Shown: positions 17,628-26,093 of the stretch, piece by piece
Numbering within the stretch: the stretch's first letter is position 1
Layout: every line of letters begins with the position of its first letter
Assembly (NCBI GenBank): GCA_034435015.1
Contig: DAOTYH010000052.1
Coordinates: 1-64,000 of the forward strand
DNA: 64,000 nt
Origin: DAOTYH01 sp034435015
Lineage (GTDB): Bacteria > Chloroflexota > Anaerolineae > Aggregatilineales > UBA3940
Reading direction: 5' to 3'
Notes under the pieces: model-generated
The model's database searches: none
Told to the model about the DNA's origin: nothing
Seen by the model: the letters and a program-made list of their open reading frames with translations, nothing else
Made by a program: the position numbers and the translations under genes

Positions 17628-20600
17628 GTAGCACAAAACCTTCTCAACCCAAGCGCAGGGCACGCAGCCTCCGGCGTACCCTGCAATTGATCTTCATTGC
17701 TCTGGTGGCTTTGCCGGTTCTGACGCTCACCGTCGTCTCAATGCTGAACTCGGTCAATAACAGCCGGCAGGCCGCTGTCAACCGTTTGAACACGCTTGCC
17801 GACATCCAGACCCAGGTGCTGGAGCAATGGGTCTCTGCCGCCCAGAACAACCTGAGCCAGAACCTCGCTAATCCGGTCATCGGCCCGATCATCGTCCGCT
17901 TGGTCACAACCCCTCCAGAGGAGATGACCACTGCCGCCTATGCCAGCAACCGTTTGATCTTCATTAACCATGCGCGCGTGGTGATCGGCGGGCCGGATTC
18001 GCCGTTCAGCCGTATTGTCCTGACGGATATGGATGGTATCGTGCGCGGCGCCGACTTCCAGACCCTTCTGGGGCGCGACTGGAGCATGGAGCCGTGGTTC
18101 AATGCGGCCATACAGGCCGGTGATGCGGTTGCATTGGTAGGCCCCTACCGCGACCCTGTAGACGGCAAGGACAGCCTGTATTTCTCAACCACAGTACGCA
18201 CGTCTGAGGGTGTGGTAGTAGGCGTGTTGTGCGGCAGAGCGACGCTTGACCCCTTGAAGAGACTCATGGAACGAGTACCGCCGCTGGGTGAGACAGGGGA
18301 ATACCTGCTGATCCGGCAGGGCCAGCAGTATGTCACGCCGCCGCGCCATGACCCCGGCGCCCGGCTGGCAACTGATGAAATTGTCTCGACCGTCCTGAGT
18401 GGAAATAACGGTAGCGGCACTTGGCGCGATTATCGGGGAGAGGAAGTCATTGGGGCGTACCGTTGGGTTGCCCCGCTGAACATGGGCTTGATCGTCAAGC
18501 AGGACAGCGTCGAGGTACTAGGCGGCCTGTGGAGGCTGGTTAGCTCGTCGGCCATTATTGGTATGCTGTTTGTGGGGTTAGGCGCATTGCTTAGCTTTGT
18601 CTTCTCTGAGCGCCTGCTAGGCCCGCTGGAGGCCTTGAGCCGAGTAGCGATGCGTGTGTCCGCTGGCGACCTGAACCTGCGTGCGCCTGAAACGGATGCA
18701 ACCGAGCTTAGGCGGCTGGCAGACTCGTTCAATGCGATGACCGCCCAGATCAGGTCTATGATCGAGAGCCGTGAGGAAACGATCCGAGAGAGGACCCGCG
18801 AGCTGGCTATTGTCGCCCAGATGGGCCGTGTGATTGCCGCTGAAACGAACCTTGAGCGCCTGCTTGATCTGGCTATTGGCCTCATCCGCGACCGGCTGGG
18901 GTACTATCACGTTCAGATCTTCATGGTGGATGACCTGAAGCAGAACGCGGTCCTGCGTGCCAGTACGGGCGAGGCCGGGCGTCAGTTGCTGGCTCTTGGT
19001 CACCGACTGCCGGTGGGGTCACGCTCGGTCGTTGGTCAGGCCGCTGGTCGGGGTGAGCCGGTGCTGGCATCGGATACCCGTTATGCGGACTATTGGCGGC
19101 CTAACCCCCTGTTGCCTGACACACGTGCCGAGCTGGCAATTCCCCTGCTCACGGGCGATCAGCTTATTGGGGTGCTTGACATCCAGTCTACCGAGCCGGA
19201 GACCTTCAGCGAAGACACGATTGCCGTGCTTCAGACGCTGGCTGACCAGTTGGCGGTAGCTATCCGCAATGCGCAGTTGTTTGGGGAAAAGGAGAGCCTG
19301 CTGTCGGCCTCGCTTGACCTGACCCAGATGCTCACCCGTGAGGGCTGGGGTGACTACGTGGCACAGCGCAGGGGCCAGAATGGCGCTATCGGCTTTGAGT
19401 ATAACCTGAGCGAAGTACGTCCTCTGGATGGCTCCTCAGGAATATCGGGGCAGGGTATCAGCCTTCCCATTGCACTGCGTGGTGCGATCATCGGTCAGCT
19501 TGAAGCCCAGCTACCGGAAGGTGAGACTTGGACCGAGGAGGACAGACAGCTAGTCAGTCAGGTGCTCGACCGGGTGGCCCTGGCACTCGAAAACGCACGT
19601 CTGTTCGAGCAAACTCAGATTTCTCTGGCAGAGACCAACCGCCTCTATCAGGCCAGCCAGCGGATCGCCGCCGCTGACACCGTCAAGGACCTGGTAGAGG
19701 AGTTGATTGACGTTGCCAAGATTGACATCGCCGACCAAATCACCCTCTACCTGGTGGATGATCCGGCTGAGCCGCCCGGCGACCGGTGGGTTGAGGCGGC
19801 AGGGAGTTGGGTCCGTGACCCGCATAGCGCTTTGGGCCAAATGCCGTCCCGACTGCGCACCAGTCAGCCGCCCTTGAAGGGAATTGAGAGCATACCCCTT
19901 GACGGGCGGGTGATTGATGATCTGACTGCCGCTGAGGATATGGCTCCAGAAAGCCGTGCCCAGCTTCAGGAGCTGGGGGTCAGGTCTATGGCTGTCTTCC
20001 CGCTGGCGGCTGGCCGCCGCACGCTGGCCTGGCTGGTGATCTACAGCTCTGCTCAGGGTAGTGCTTTCACTGAGGGCGATGTCCGTTTCTTTGAGACGAT
20101 CACCGACCAAGCGGCCTCAGCACTTGAAGGACTGCGTCTGTTCGAGCAGACTCAGATTCGTGCCCGCCGTTTGCAGGCCACCAATGAGGTCTCACGGGCG
20201 GCATCCTCGATCCTGAACCCCGACATCCTACTGCCGCTGATCGTAGATCGCATCAGCGAGGCGTTTGGATACTACCATGTCCAGATATTCCTGGTGGATG
20301 AGCTGGGCGAATGGGCTGTGCTACGGGCCAGCACGGGTGAGGTCGGTCAGGAGCTGTTGCGTCGTAAACACGCATTGGCTGTCGGCTCGCGTTCGGTGAT
20401 CGGGCAGGTGACGGCGCTGGGCGAAATCGTTATTGCCCGCGATACTGACGTGGACGCGGTCCACCGGCGCAACGAGTTACTGCCCAACACACGGGCTGAG
20501 ATGGCAATCCCGCTCAAGACAGGCGACCGTGTCATTGGGGCGCTGGATGTGCAAAGCACGCAGGTCAACGCCTTCGATGCAGAGGCTCAGGCCATCCTGC

Positions 20601-23224
20601 AATCACTGGCCGACCAGATTTCCGTGACTCTTGAGAATGCCCAGCTCTTCCAGGAAATCCAAGAGCGTGTGGCTGAGCTGACAACCGTTAACCTCGTTTC
20701 GCAGACAGTCTCTCGTGCTGAGACGTTGGACGACCTGTATGAGGTCGTGACAACGCAACTGATGCGCACGTTCGGTGCTCAGTATGGCTTCTTGGGTGTG
20801 CTGGGCAAGGACAACCTGCTCCATTTCCCGATCTTCATTGAAGGAGGGGAGCGGCTCGAGTCCCCGCCGCCGCAGCCGCTGGGCGAGGGCCTCAGCGGCC
20901 ACGTCATTCGTACCAAACAGGTGCTCCTGCTCAATGAGAATCTCCCCCAAGAAGCTGAACGGCTGGGTGCGCGGATTATCGGCGAGATGCCTAAGAGCCT
21001 GCTGGCCGTCCCCTTGACCCTTGGGGATGAAGCTGTCGGCGTGCTGAGCATTCAGGATGCCGAGAAGGAACATGCCTACGGTGAGGCTCATATCCGCCAG
21101 TTGACCACGCTGGCCGCCTATATTGCCATCAAAATCCGCAACGCCGAACTGCTTGAAGAGGCTCAGCGGCGGGCGGCTGAACTTGGCTTCCTGTTCAACC
21201 TGACACGGGCCGCCGTCTCCACTTCTGATCTGGATGAGGCTCTCTCGCATGTGGCGGAGGTTCTGCACAGAGAGATCGAGGGGGCGGAAGCGGCAGTCAT
21301 CTATCTGGCTAATGCTGAGGATAACTGCCTTGACCCGCGTGCGGCAATCGGCTATGGACGTGACATTGCCCTTCGGCAGGGACGTATCGAGATGGGTGAA
21401 GGGCTGGTTGGTATGGTCGCTGTCCAGGGAAGGCCGCTGGTCATCGGCGATGCATGGCAGGAGGGGCCGGGCGGAAATGGTAGTGGCGGACGGACGCGAT
21501 CAGCGGTGCTGGTTCCCCTCATGGTGGGCGATATGCTGATCGGCGTCCTGACGGTTGAGAGCACACAGCCCAACGCCTTCGGCGAGAGCGAACTGCGTCT
21601 GCTGGAGGCGGCCTCTGGTACGCTGACGGCAGTGATCCAGAATGACCGTCTGCTGGAGCAGATCACCCGTGCCAACGAGCAGTTGCGTGAGCTTGACAAG
21701 CTTAAATCCCAGTTCCTTGCCAACATGAGCCACGAGTTGCGCACACCCCTCAACTCGATCATCGGTTTCTCGCGTGTCATGCTGAAGGGGATAGACGGTC
21801 CGCTGAATGATCTTCAGGTTCAGGACCTCACTACCATCCATCAGAGCGGCCAGCATCTGCTGGGGCTGATCAATGACATCCTTGACCTGTCCAAGATCGA
21901 GGCGGGCAAGATGGAGATTCAACCCGAATATATTGACTTGGTTGAGATCATTGAGGGTGTAATGTCCACCGCCAAGGGCCTGGTCAAAGATAAGCCCATC
22001 CAGCTCTTCAAGGAGGTCGAGGAGGGACTGCCTCAGGTCTATGGCGACCCGTTGCGCGTGCGGCAGGTACTGCTGAACTTGGTTTCTAATGCCGCCAAAT
22101 TCACCAAAGAGGGGAGCATCACTGTTCGTGCCGTCCGCAAAGACTTCGATCCAGTCACGCTGGAGCCGCCGCGTGTTCAGGTTGATGTGGCCGATACCGG
22201 TATAGGGATCGCGCCGAAAGATATGGAGAAACTGTTTGTCGCCTTCCAGCAGGTGGACGGGTCAAGCACAAGGCAGGTCGGTGGAACAGGTCTTGGGCTG
22301 GCGATCTCTAAGCAGTTTATCGAGATGCATGGCGGGCGCATCTGGGTAGAGAGCCAGCTAGGGGTTGGCTCGACCTTCAGCTTCACCATACCGCTTCATC
22401 CTCCCAGCGTGCCGGTCGCTGAGCAGGAGCCTGTCGTTCTAAGGCCGGCTTCTAGTGAGGGACAGCCGGTTGTGCTGGCGGTAGACGACGAGCCGGGCGT
22501 GCTTGATCTGTATGCCCGTTATCTGGAAAAGGCAGGGTATGCCCTGATCGGGTTGAACAGCGCAAACGATCTCCTGCGGCATGTACGCGAGATGCACCCA
22601 TCAGCTATCGTGATGGACCTGAACCTGCCGGGCAAGAGCGGCTGGGATGCTATCACCGATCTGCGCCGGTTCGATGATACCCGTAACGTGCCGGTCATCA
22701 TTTGCAGTATCGAGGATGAGCGCCGGCGCGGCAGTCAGGTAGGGGTGGCTGACTATCTGGTCAAGCCGATCATCGAAGATGAGTTGCTGGAAGCCCTCAG
22801 CCGTGCGGTGAACGGCATGGTTTCGCCGCCTGCTACGGGGCTGGATGTCTTGGATGTCCTGATCATTGACTCGGACGAACAGCATGCGCGTGCCGTTGAG
22901 GGCGTGCTTGTGCAGTCAGGCCGTTACGTGGTCCGCCGGGCCGCCATGGGCTTTGAGGGCTTGCAGGCTATTCAGGATCGTAAGCCGGACGTGGTTATCT
23001 TGGAGCTTGACTTGCCTGACATGGACGGCTATGGCCTGCTTGTCTCCATGCGTTCGCATGCCGATACACGTGATATTCCGGTCCTGATCATGACGGGGCG
23101 CGAGCTGACCAGCGATCAGCTTGGCCGCCTCGACGGCAAGACAACGCGCTACCTGAGCAAGGCGATCTGTCAGGATGTGCGCTGGGCTGACCATCTGTCA
23201 GCGGCGCTTGAGAGTCTGCGTTAG
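17624..23224 (+). CDS. multi-GAF hybrid sensor histidine kinase with two receiver domains
   Basis: 1866 residues. Order: basic N-terminus, helix 1 (about 23-43), extracytoplasmic dCache-like region (about 45-305), helix 2 (about 312-332), HAMP, then about six GAF or GAF-like domains (roughly 400-550, 560-665, 690-840, 860-1005, 1020-1165, 1185-1330). A HisKA domain has the phospho-acceptor His1370 in MSHELRTPLN. The ATPase domain shows LLNLVSNAAKFT, DTGIGIAP and GGTGLGLAISKQF. Receiver 1 (about 1615-1730) is canonical, with VDDE, Asp1665 in VMDLNLPG and VKPI. Receiver 2 (about 1748-1862) has Glu1794 where the phospho-Asp should be (ILELDLPDMDG) and Ser in the acidic pair (IIDSDEQ), while Thr and Lys are kept. 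It is the only kinase of the locus. Confidence 0.93.
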   Translation: MSSTKPSQPKRRARSLRRTLQLIFIALVALPVLTLTVVSMLNSVNNSRQAAVNRLNTLADIQTQVLEQWVSAAQNNLSQNLANPVIGPIIVRLVTTPPEEMTTAAYASNRLIFINHARVVIGGPDSPFSRIVLTDMDGIVRGADFQTLLGRDWSMEPWFNAAIQAGDAVALVGPYRDPVDGKDSLYFSTTVRTSEGVVVGVLCGRATLDPLKRLMERVPPLGETGEYLLIRQGQQYVTPPRHDPGARLATDEIVSTVLSGNNGSGTWRDYRGEEVIGAYRWVAPLNMGLIVKQDSVEVLGGLWRLVSSSAIIGMLFVGLGALLSFVFSERLLGPLEALSRVAMRVSAGDLNLRAPETDATELRRLADSFNAMTAQIRSMIESREETIRERTRELAIVAQMGRVIAAETNLERLLDLAIGLIRDRLGYYHVQIFMVDDLKQNAVLRASTGEAGRQLLALGHRLPVGSRSVVGQAAGRGEPVLASDTRYADYWRPNPLLPDTRAELAIPLLTGDQLIGVLDIQSTEPETFSEDTIAVLQTLADQLAVAIRNAQLFGEKESLLSASLDLTQMLTREGWGDYVAQRRGQNGAIGFEYNLSEVRPLDGSSGISGQGISLPIALRGAIIGQLEAQLPEGETWTEEDRQLVSQVLDRVALALENARLFEQTQISLAETNRLYQASQRIAAADTVKDLVEELIDVAKIDIADQITLYLVDDPAEPPGDRWVEAAGSWVRDPHSALGQMPSRLRTSQPPLKGIESIPLDGRVIDDLTAAEDMAPESRAQLQELGVRSMAVFPLAAGRRTLAWLVIYSSAQGSAFTEGDVRFFETITDQAASALEGLRLFEQTQIRARRLQATNEVSRAASSILNPDILLPLIVDRISEAFGYYHVQIFLVDELGEWAVLRASTGEVGQELLRRKHALAVGSRSVIGQVTALGEIVIARDTDVDAVHRRNELLPNTRAEMAIPLKTGDRVIGALDVQSTQVNAFDAEAQAILQSLADQISVTLENAQLFQEIQERVAELTTVNLVSQTVSRAETLDDLYEVVTTQLMRTFGAQYGFLGVLGKDNLLHFPIFIEGGERLESPPPQPLGEGLSGHVIRTKQVLLLNENLPQEAERLGARIIGEMPKSLLAVPLTLGDEAVGVLSIQDAEKEHAYGEAHIRQLTTLAAYIAIKIRNAELLEEAQRRAAELGFLFNLTRAAVSTSDLDEALSHVAEVLHREIEGAEAAVIYLANAEDNCLDPRAAIGYGRDIALRQGRIEMGEGLVGMVAVQGRPLVIGDAWQEGPGGNGSGGRTRSAVLVPLMVGDMLIGVLTVESTQPNAFGESELRLLEAASGTLTAVIQNDRLLEQITRANEQLRELDKLKSQFLANMSHELRTPLNSIIGFSRVMLKGIDGPLNDLQVQDLTTIHQSGQHLLGLINDILDLSKIEAGKMEIQPEYIDLVEIIEGVMSTAKGLVKDKPIQLFKEVEEGLPQVYGDPLRVRQVLLNLVSNAAKFTKEGSITVRAVRKDFDPVTLEPPRVQVDVADTGIGIAPKDMEKLFVAFQQVDGSSTRQVGGTGLGLAISKQFIEMHGGRIWVESQLGVGSTFSFTIPLHPPSVPVAEQEPVVLRPASSEGQPVVLAVDDEPGVLDLYARYLEKAGYALIGLNSANDLLRHVREMHPSAIVMDLNLPGKSGWDAITDLRRFDDTRNVPVIICSIEDERRRGSQVGVADYLVKPIIEDELLEALSRAVNGMVSPPATGLDVLDVLIIDSDEQHARAVEGVLVQSGRYVVRRAAMGFEGLQAIQDRKPDVVILELDLPDMDGYGLLVSMRSHADTRDIPVLIMTGRELTSDQLGRLDGKTTRYLSKAICQDVRWADHLSAALESLR

Positions 23225-23264
23225 GCAGGTTTTCTTGTCTGTATCAGTTAGGATTGTAATGGAT

Positions 23265-23288
23265 GGGTGCGGGTTTTCTCCTGCACCC
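23265..23288 (+). terminator. terminator after the histidine kinase
   Basis: GGGTGCGGG (23265-23273) pairs with CCTGCACCC (23280-23288), nine pairs including one G-T, around TTTTCT. The sequence after it is T-rich (TTCTATTACCCTTCTGCTTTTT). It would separate the kinase from the threonine-synthase fusion unless read through. Confidence 0.6.
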
Positions 23289-23344
23289 TTCTATTACCCT
23301 TCTGCTTTTTATTTACAAGCTATTATTCCAAGAGAGCGTAGAGT

Positions 23345-25012
23345 ATGACCATTGTCCGTGTTCAGACCCATTGTCTGCGCTGTGGCTATGCAGAAGACTA
23401 CGAACGTCCCCTGTTGGCTTGTCCGCAATGCGGCGAGACTTACTTGGATGCCCAGTATGTGCTGGAAGAGGGGCTTCCGTGGCCGGAGAGACTGCGGGAT
23501 CGCCCCCCGACCATGTGGCGCTACCGCGAGTTGCTCCCCCTGCGCGACGACCTGAACATCGTCAGCTTGGGCGAGGGTGGTACTCCGCTGATCCGCTCCG
23601 AGAGTCTGGCCGCTATGCTGGGCCTGCGCCACCTGTATATTAAGGACGAGCGGCAGGGGCCGACTGCCTCGTTTAAGGATCGGCAGGCTTCGCTGGCCAT
23701 TTCGACGATGCGCGAGCTGGGGATCACTGAGGCGGTAGTAGCCAGCACAGGTAATGTCGCCATCGCCTATTCAGCTTATGCGGCCCGCGCCGGCATCAAG
23801 CTGTGGGCTTTTATCATCAGCAGTATCCCCCCAGAGAAGATGCGTGAGATCACGCTCTATGGCACTGAGCTGGTCAAGGTGACCGGCACATACGATCAGG
23901 CCAAGCAGGTGGCTTCCCGCTTTGCTGAGAGCAAGGGTCTTTACCTTGATCGAGGCATCAGAAGCATCGCCGCTAAAGAGAGCATGAAGACGATTGCCTT
24001 TGAAATAGCGGAGGAGCTGGGGAAGATTTACGGCCCCTCGCCAAGCGGTACGCCGTGGCGTACCCCAGACTGGTACATTCAGGCTGTCAGCGGCGGGCTG
24101 GGGCCGATTGGCGTAGTCAAAGGCTTCCGTGAGCTGGAGGCCGCCGGCCTTTCCAACAGTGTGCCGAAGCTGGCCAACATTCAGTCTACTGGCTGTGACC
24201 CAATGGTTCAGGCTTTCCGCGCCGGTCTGGAAGATGCGCCTCCCTTCCCGTATCCCAAGACCCGTATTGCCACAGTGGCTACCGATGTGCCCGGTGTGGC
24301 CTATAAACTGCTCCGGCAAGAAGTGCTGGAGAACGGGGGGGTCTTTGAGTCAGTCAGTGATGAGGAGGCTTTCCGCGCCCTCAAAACGGTTGCCCGGCTG
24401 GAGGGGCTGTCGGTTGAGCCGGCGGCGGCGCTGGCTTTTGCGGGCCTGTTTAAGATGGTCCGCCAGAAAATGATTGACCCGGACGAGATCGTGGTGGTCA
24501 ATTGTAGCGGTCATACTTTCTCAGTTGAAAAGCACATCCTGGGCGATGAACTGGGCCGTGACGTGGATGTGACACCCGCCGCACGGCCTGCCGTGCCGCA
24601 TGAAGGCCTGCTGGCCGCGCTGGAGACAGTGGATCGGCAGATCAGCAAGGTGGTGGTGATTGAAGATGACCGGAGCGCCTCCGAACTGATGGCCCGTATC
24701 TTGCAGGCCTACGGCGTCCCGGAGGTATTGCAGGCCCCGGACGGGAGCGCGGGCATCCAGATGGTACGTCAGGTGCGCCCTGATCTGGTGGTGCTCGACC
24801 TGATGATGCCGGGGATAGACGGGTTCGGCGTCCTTGACCACCTAAAAAGTGATGAGAGGCTCCGCGATGTGCCGGTAATCGTTGTTACCGCCAAAGACCT
24901 GACCAATGAGGAACGCGCCCGTCTGAAGGGGCGTGTGCAAAGCCTGCTTCAGAAGGGTTCATTTATTGACGAGGCGATCCTGCAAGGGTTGATTGATGAG
25001 AAGCTGGGTTAG
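23345..25012 (+). CDS. threonine synthase-like PLP enzyme fused to a response-regulator receiver
   Basis: 555 residues in one frame. Residues 1-30 have a Cys-x2-Cys pair, HCLRCG...ACPQCG, like the zinc ribbon of archaeal-type threonine synthases. Residues about 65-410 are a fold-type II PLP enzyme: LGEGGTPLIR, the PLP lysine Lys111 in PTASFKDRQ, the ASTGNVAIAYSAYAARAG loop, SGGLGPIGVVKGF, and NCSGHTFSVEKHIL near the end. The family converts O-phosphohomoserine to threonine. After a linker (about 410-433) comes a complete receiver: Asp441/Asp442 in VIEDDRSA, phospho-Asp485 in VVLDLMMPGIDG, Thr in VIVVTAKDL, Lys537 in LLQKGSF. It directly follows the hybrid kinase, so phosphorylation by that kinase is plausible but unproven. 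The ORF is open throughout the junction. Confidence 0.9.
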   Translation: MTIVRVQTHCLRCGYAEDYERPLLACPQCGETYLDAQYVLEEGLPWPERLRDRPPTMWRYRELLPLRDDLNIVSLGEGGTPLIRSESLAAMLGLRHLYIKDERQGPTASFKDRQASLAISTMRELGITEAVVASTGNVAIAYSAYAARAGIKLWAFIISSIPPEKMREITLYGTELVKVTGTYDQAKQVASRFAESKGLYLDRGIRSIAAKESMKTIAFEIAEELGKIYGPSPSGTPWRTPDWYIQAVSGGLGPIGVVKGFRELEAAGLSNSVPKLANIQSTGCDPMVQAFRAGLEDAPPFPYPKTRIATVATDVPGVAYKLLRQEVLENGGVFESVSDEEAFRALKTVARLEGLSVEPAAALAFAGLFKMVRQKMIDPDEIVVVNCSGHTFSVEKHILGDELGRDVDVTPAARPAVPHEGLLAALETVDRQISKVVVIEDDRSASELMARILQAYGVPEVLQAPDGSAGIQMVRQVRPDLVVLDLMMPGIDGFGVLDHLKSDERLRDVPVIVVTAKDLTNEERARLKGRVQSLLQKGSFIDEAILQGLIDEKLG

Positions 25013-25047
25013 CCTGCAAGCTTGCCCCTACCAAAGGAACAGGTTCT

Positions 25048-26091
25048 GTGGATCAGGCCGCAAATCGCGCCAAGGGAGTGGCCGCCGCACTGCTGACACC
25101 AGTGCTGATGGGTATGGCTCCCATCTTTGGCAAGCTGGCGCTCCGCTCTGGTGTTGACCCTTATACGCTGACTGCGTTACGCACCTGTCTGGCGGCACTA
25201 GCGCTGTGGGTGATCTTTGCCCTGTTTTACCGGCGTTACCTGTATATCTTCCCTGCCGGCCTGATCGGCACGGTCGCAGTAGGGGCCATCAACGGGCTGG
25301 GTTCACTGCTGTATTACAACGGCCTCCTGCTGCTGGATAATGCTTCGCTGGCTCAGCTCCTCAACATGCTGTATGTCGTCTTCGTCATGCTGTTGACACG
25401 CTTCTATGGCCATCAAATCTCGAAGTTGAGCCTGCTCAGGATAGCCCTAGCTCTGACAGCGGTCTATTTGCTGGTAGCGCCGACTGAAGGCTATGCCCGG
25501 CCTCCTCTTCATTGGGCAGGGGTAGGTTTGTTGATCGGGGCGGCCTTCGCGTATGCCCTGCATGCCTTCCTGAGCCAGCGTGTTATGTATGAAATGCCCG
25601 CCCCTACTATGGCGTTGTATGCCCTGACATGGATGGGGGCAACCGTTCTGCTTGCCCGGCTGGTTTATGGCGTACTTTTCCCGCTGAGGTGGGAGCCGGT
25701 TGTGCCGGACGGCTGGTGGTTTGTCATGGGGCTGACGCTGGTTACAGCCGTGGGGCGGGTGACTCTTTTTGCCGGCGTAAGGACTCTGGGTAGCCTGCAA
25801 ACACTCCTGCTCAATGTGGGTGAATTGGGCGTGACGCTGCTGGCCGCGTTCATGTGGCTGGGGGAGCGGATGACGCCCATTCAGTGGGTCGGGATGGCCG
25901 TACTGGTGTTGAGCATGATGCTTTCGCGCTGGGATGGGCAGGTACGCGATGATGTGTACCGCCCCCTGCCCCATCCCGTCCCTTTTGGCGGCCTGCCCAG
26001 AGACAGAGGCCCTCTGAAGCCCAACGCTTTCTCGACCGTGTCGCGGGTATACCGGCGCAGGCCCGGTACCGGCTCAGACGGGCAGAAATAG
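25048..26091 (+). CDS. EamA/DMT-superfamily transporter
   Basis: 347 residues with about ten membrane helices in two EamA repeats. The first begins LTPVLMGMAPIFGKLALRSG, followed by LRTCLAALALWVIFA. The second contains the conserved LLLNVGELGVTLLAAFMWLGERM and ends VGMAVLVLSMMLSRW. A hydrophilic tail of about 45 residues rich in Pro and Arg follows, longer than usual. GTG 25048 is supported by AAGGAAC 9 bases upstream. It starts 36 bases after the threonine-synthase fusion and may be co-transcribed. If so, amino-acid or metabolite export is an attractive guess, as many DMT proteins export amino acids, but the substrate is not readable. Confidence 0.85.
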   Translation: MDQAANRAKGVAAALLTPVLMGMAPIFGKLALRSGVDPYTLTALRTCLAALALWVIFALFYRRYLYIFPAGLIGTVAVGAINGLGSLLYYNGLLLLDNASLAQLLNMLYVVFVMLLTRFYGHQISKLSLLRIALALTAVYLLVAPTEGYARPPLHWAGVGLLIGAAFAYALHAFLSQRVMYEMPAPTMALYALTWMGATVLLARLVYGVLFPLRWEPVVPDGWWFVMGLTLVTAVGRVTLFAGVRTLGSLQTLLLNVGELGVTLLAAFMWLGERMTPIQWVGMAVLVLSMMLSRWDGQVRDDVYRPLPHPVPFGGLPRDRGPLKPNAFSTVSRVYRRRPGTGSDGQK

Positions 26092-26093
26092 GC

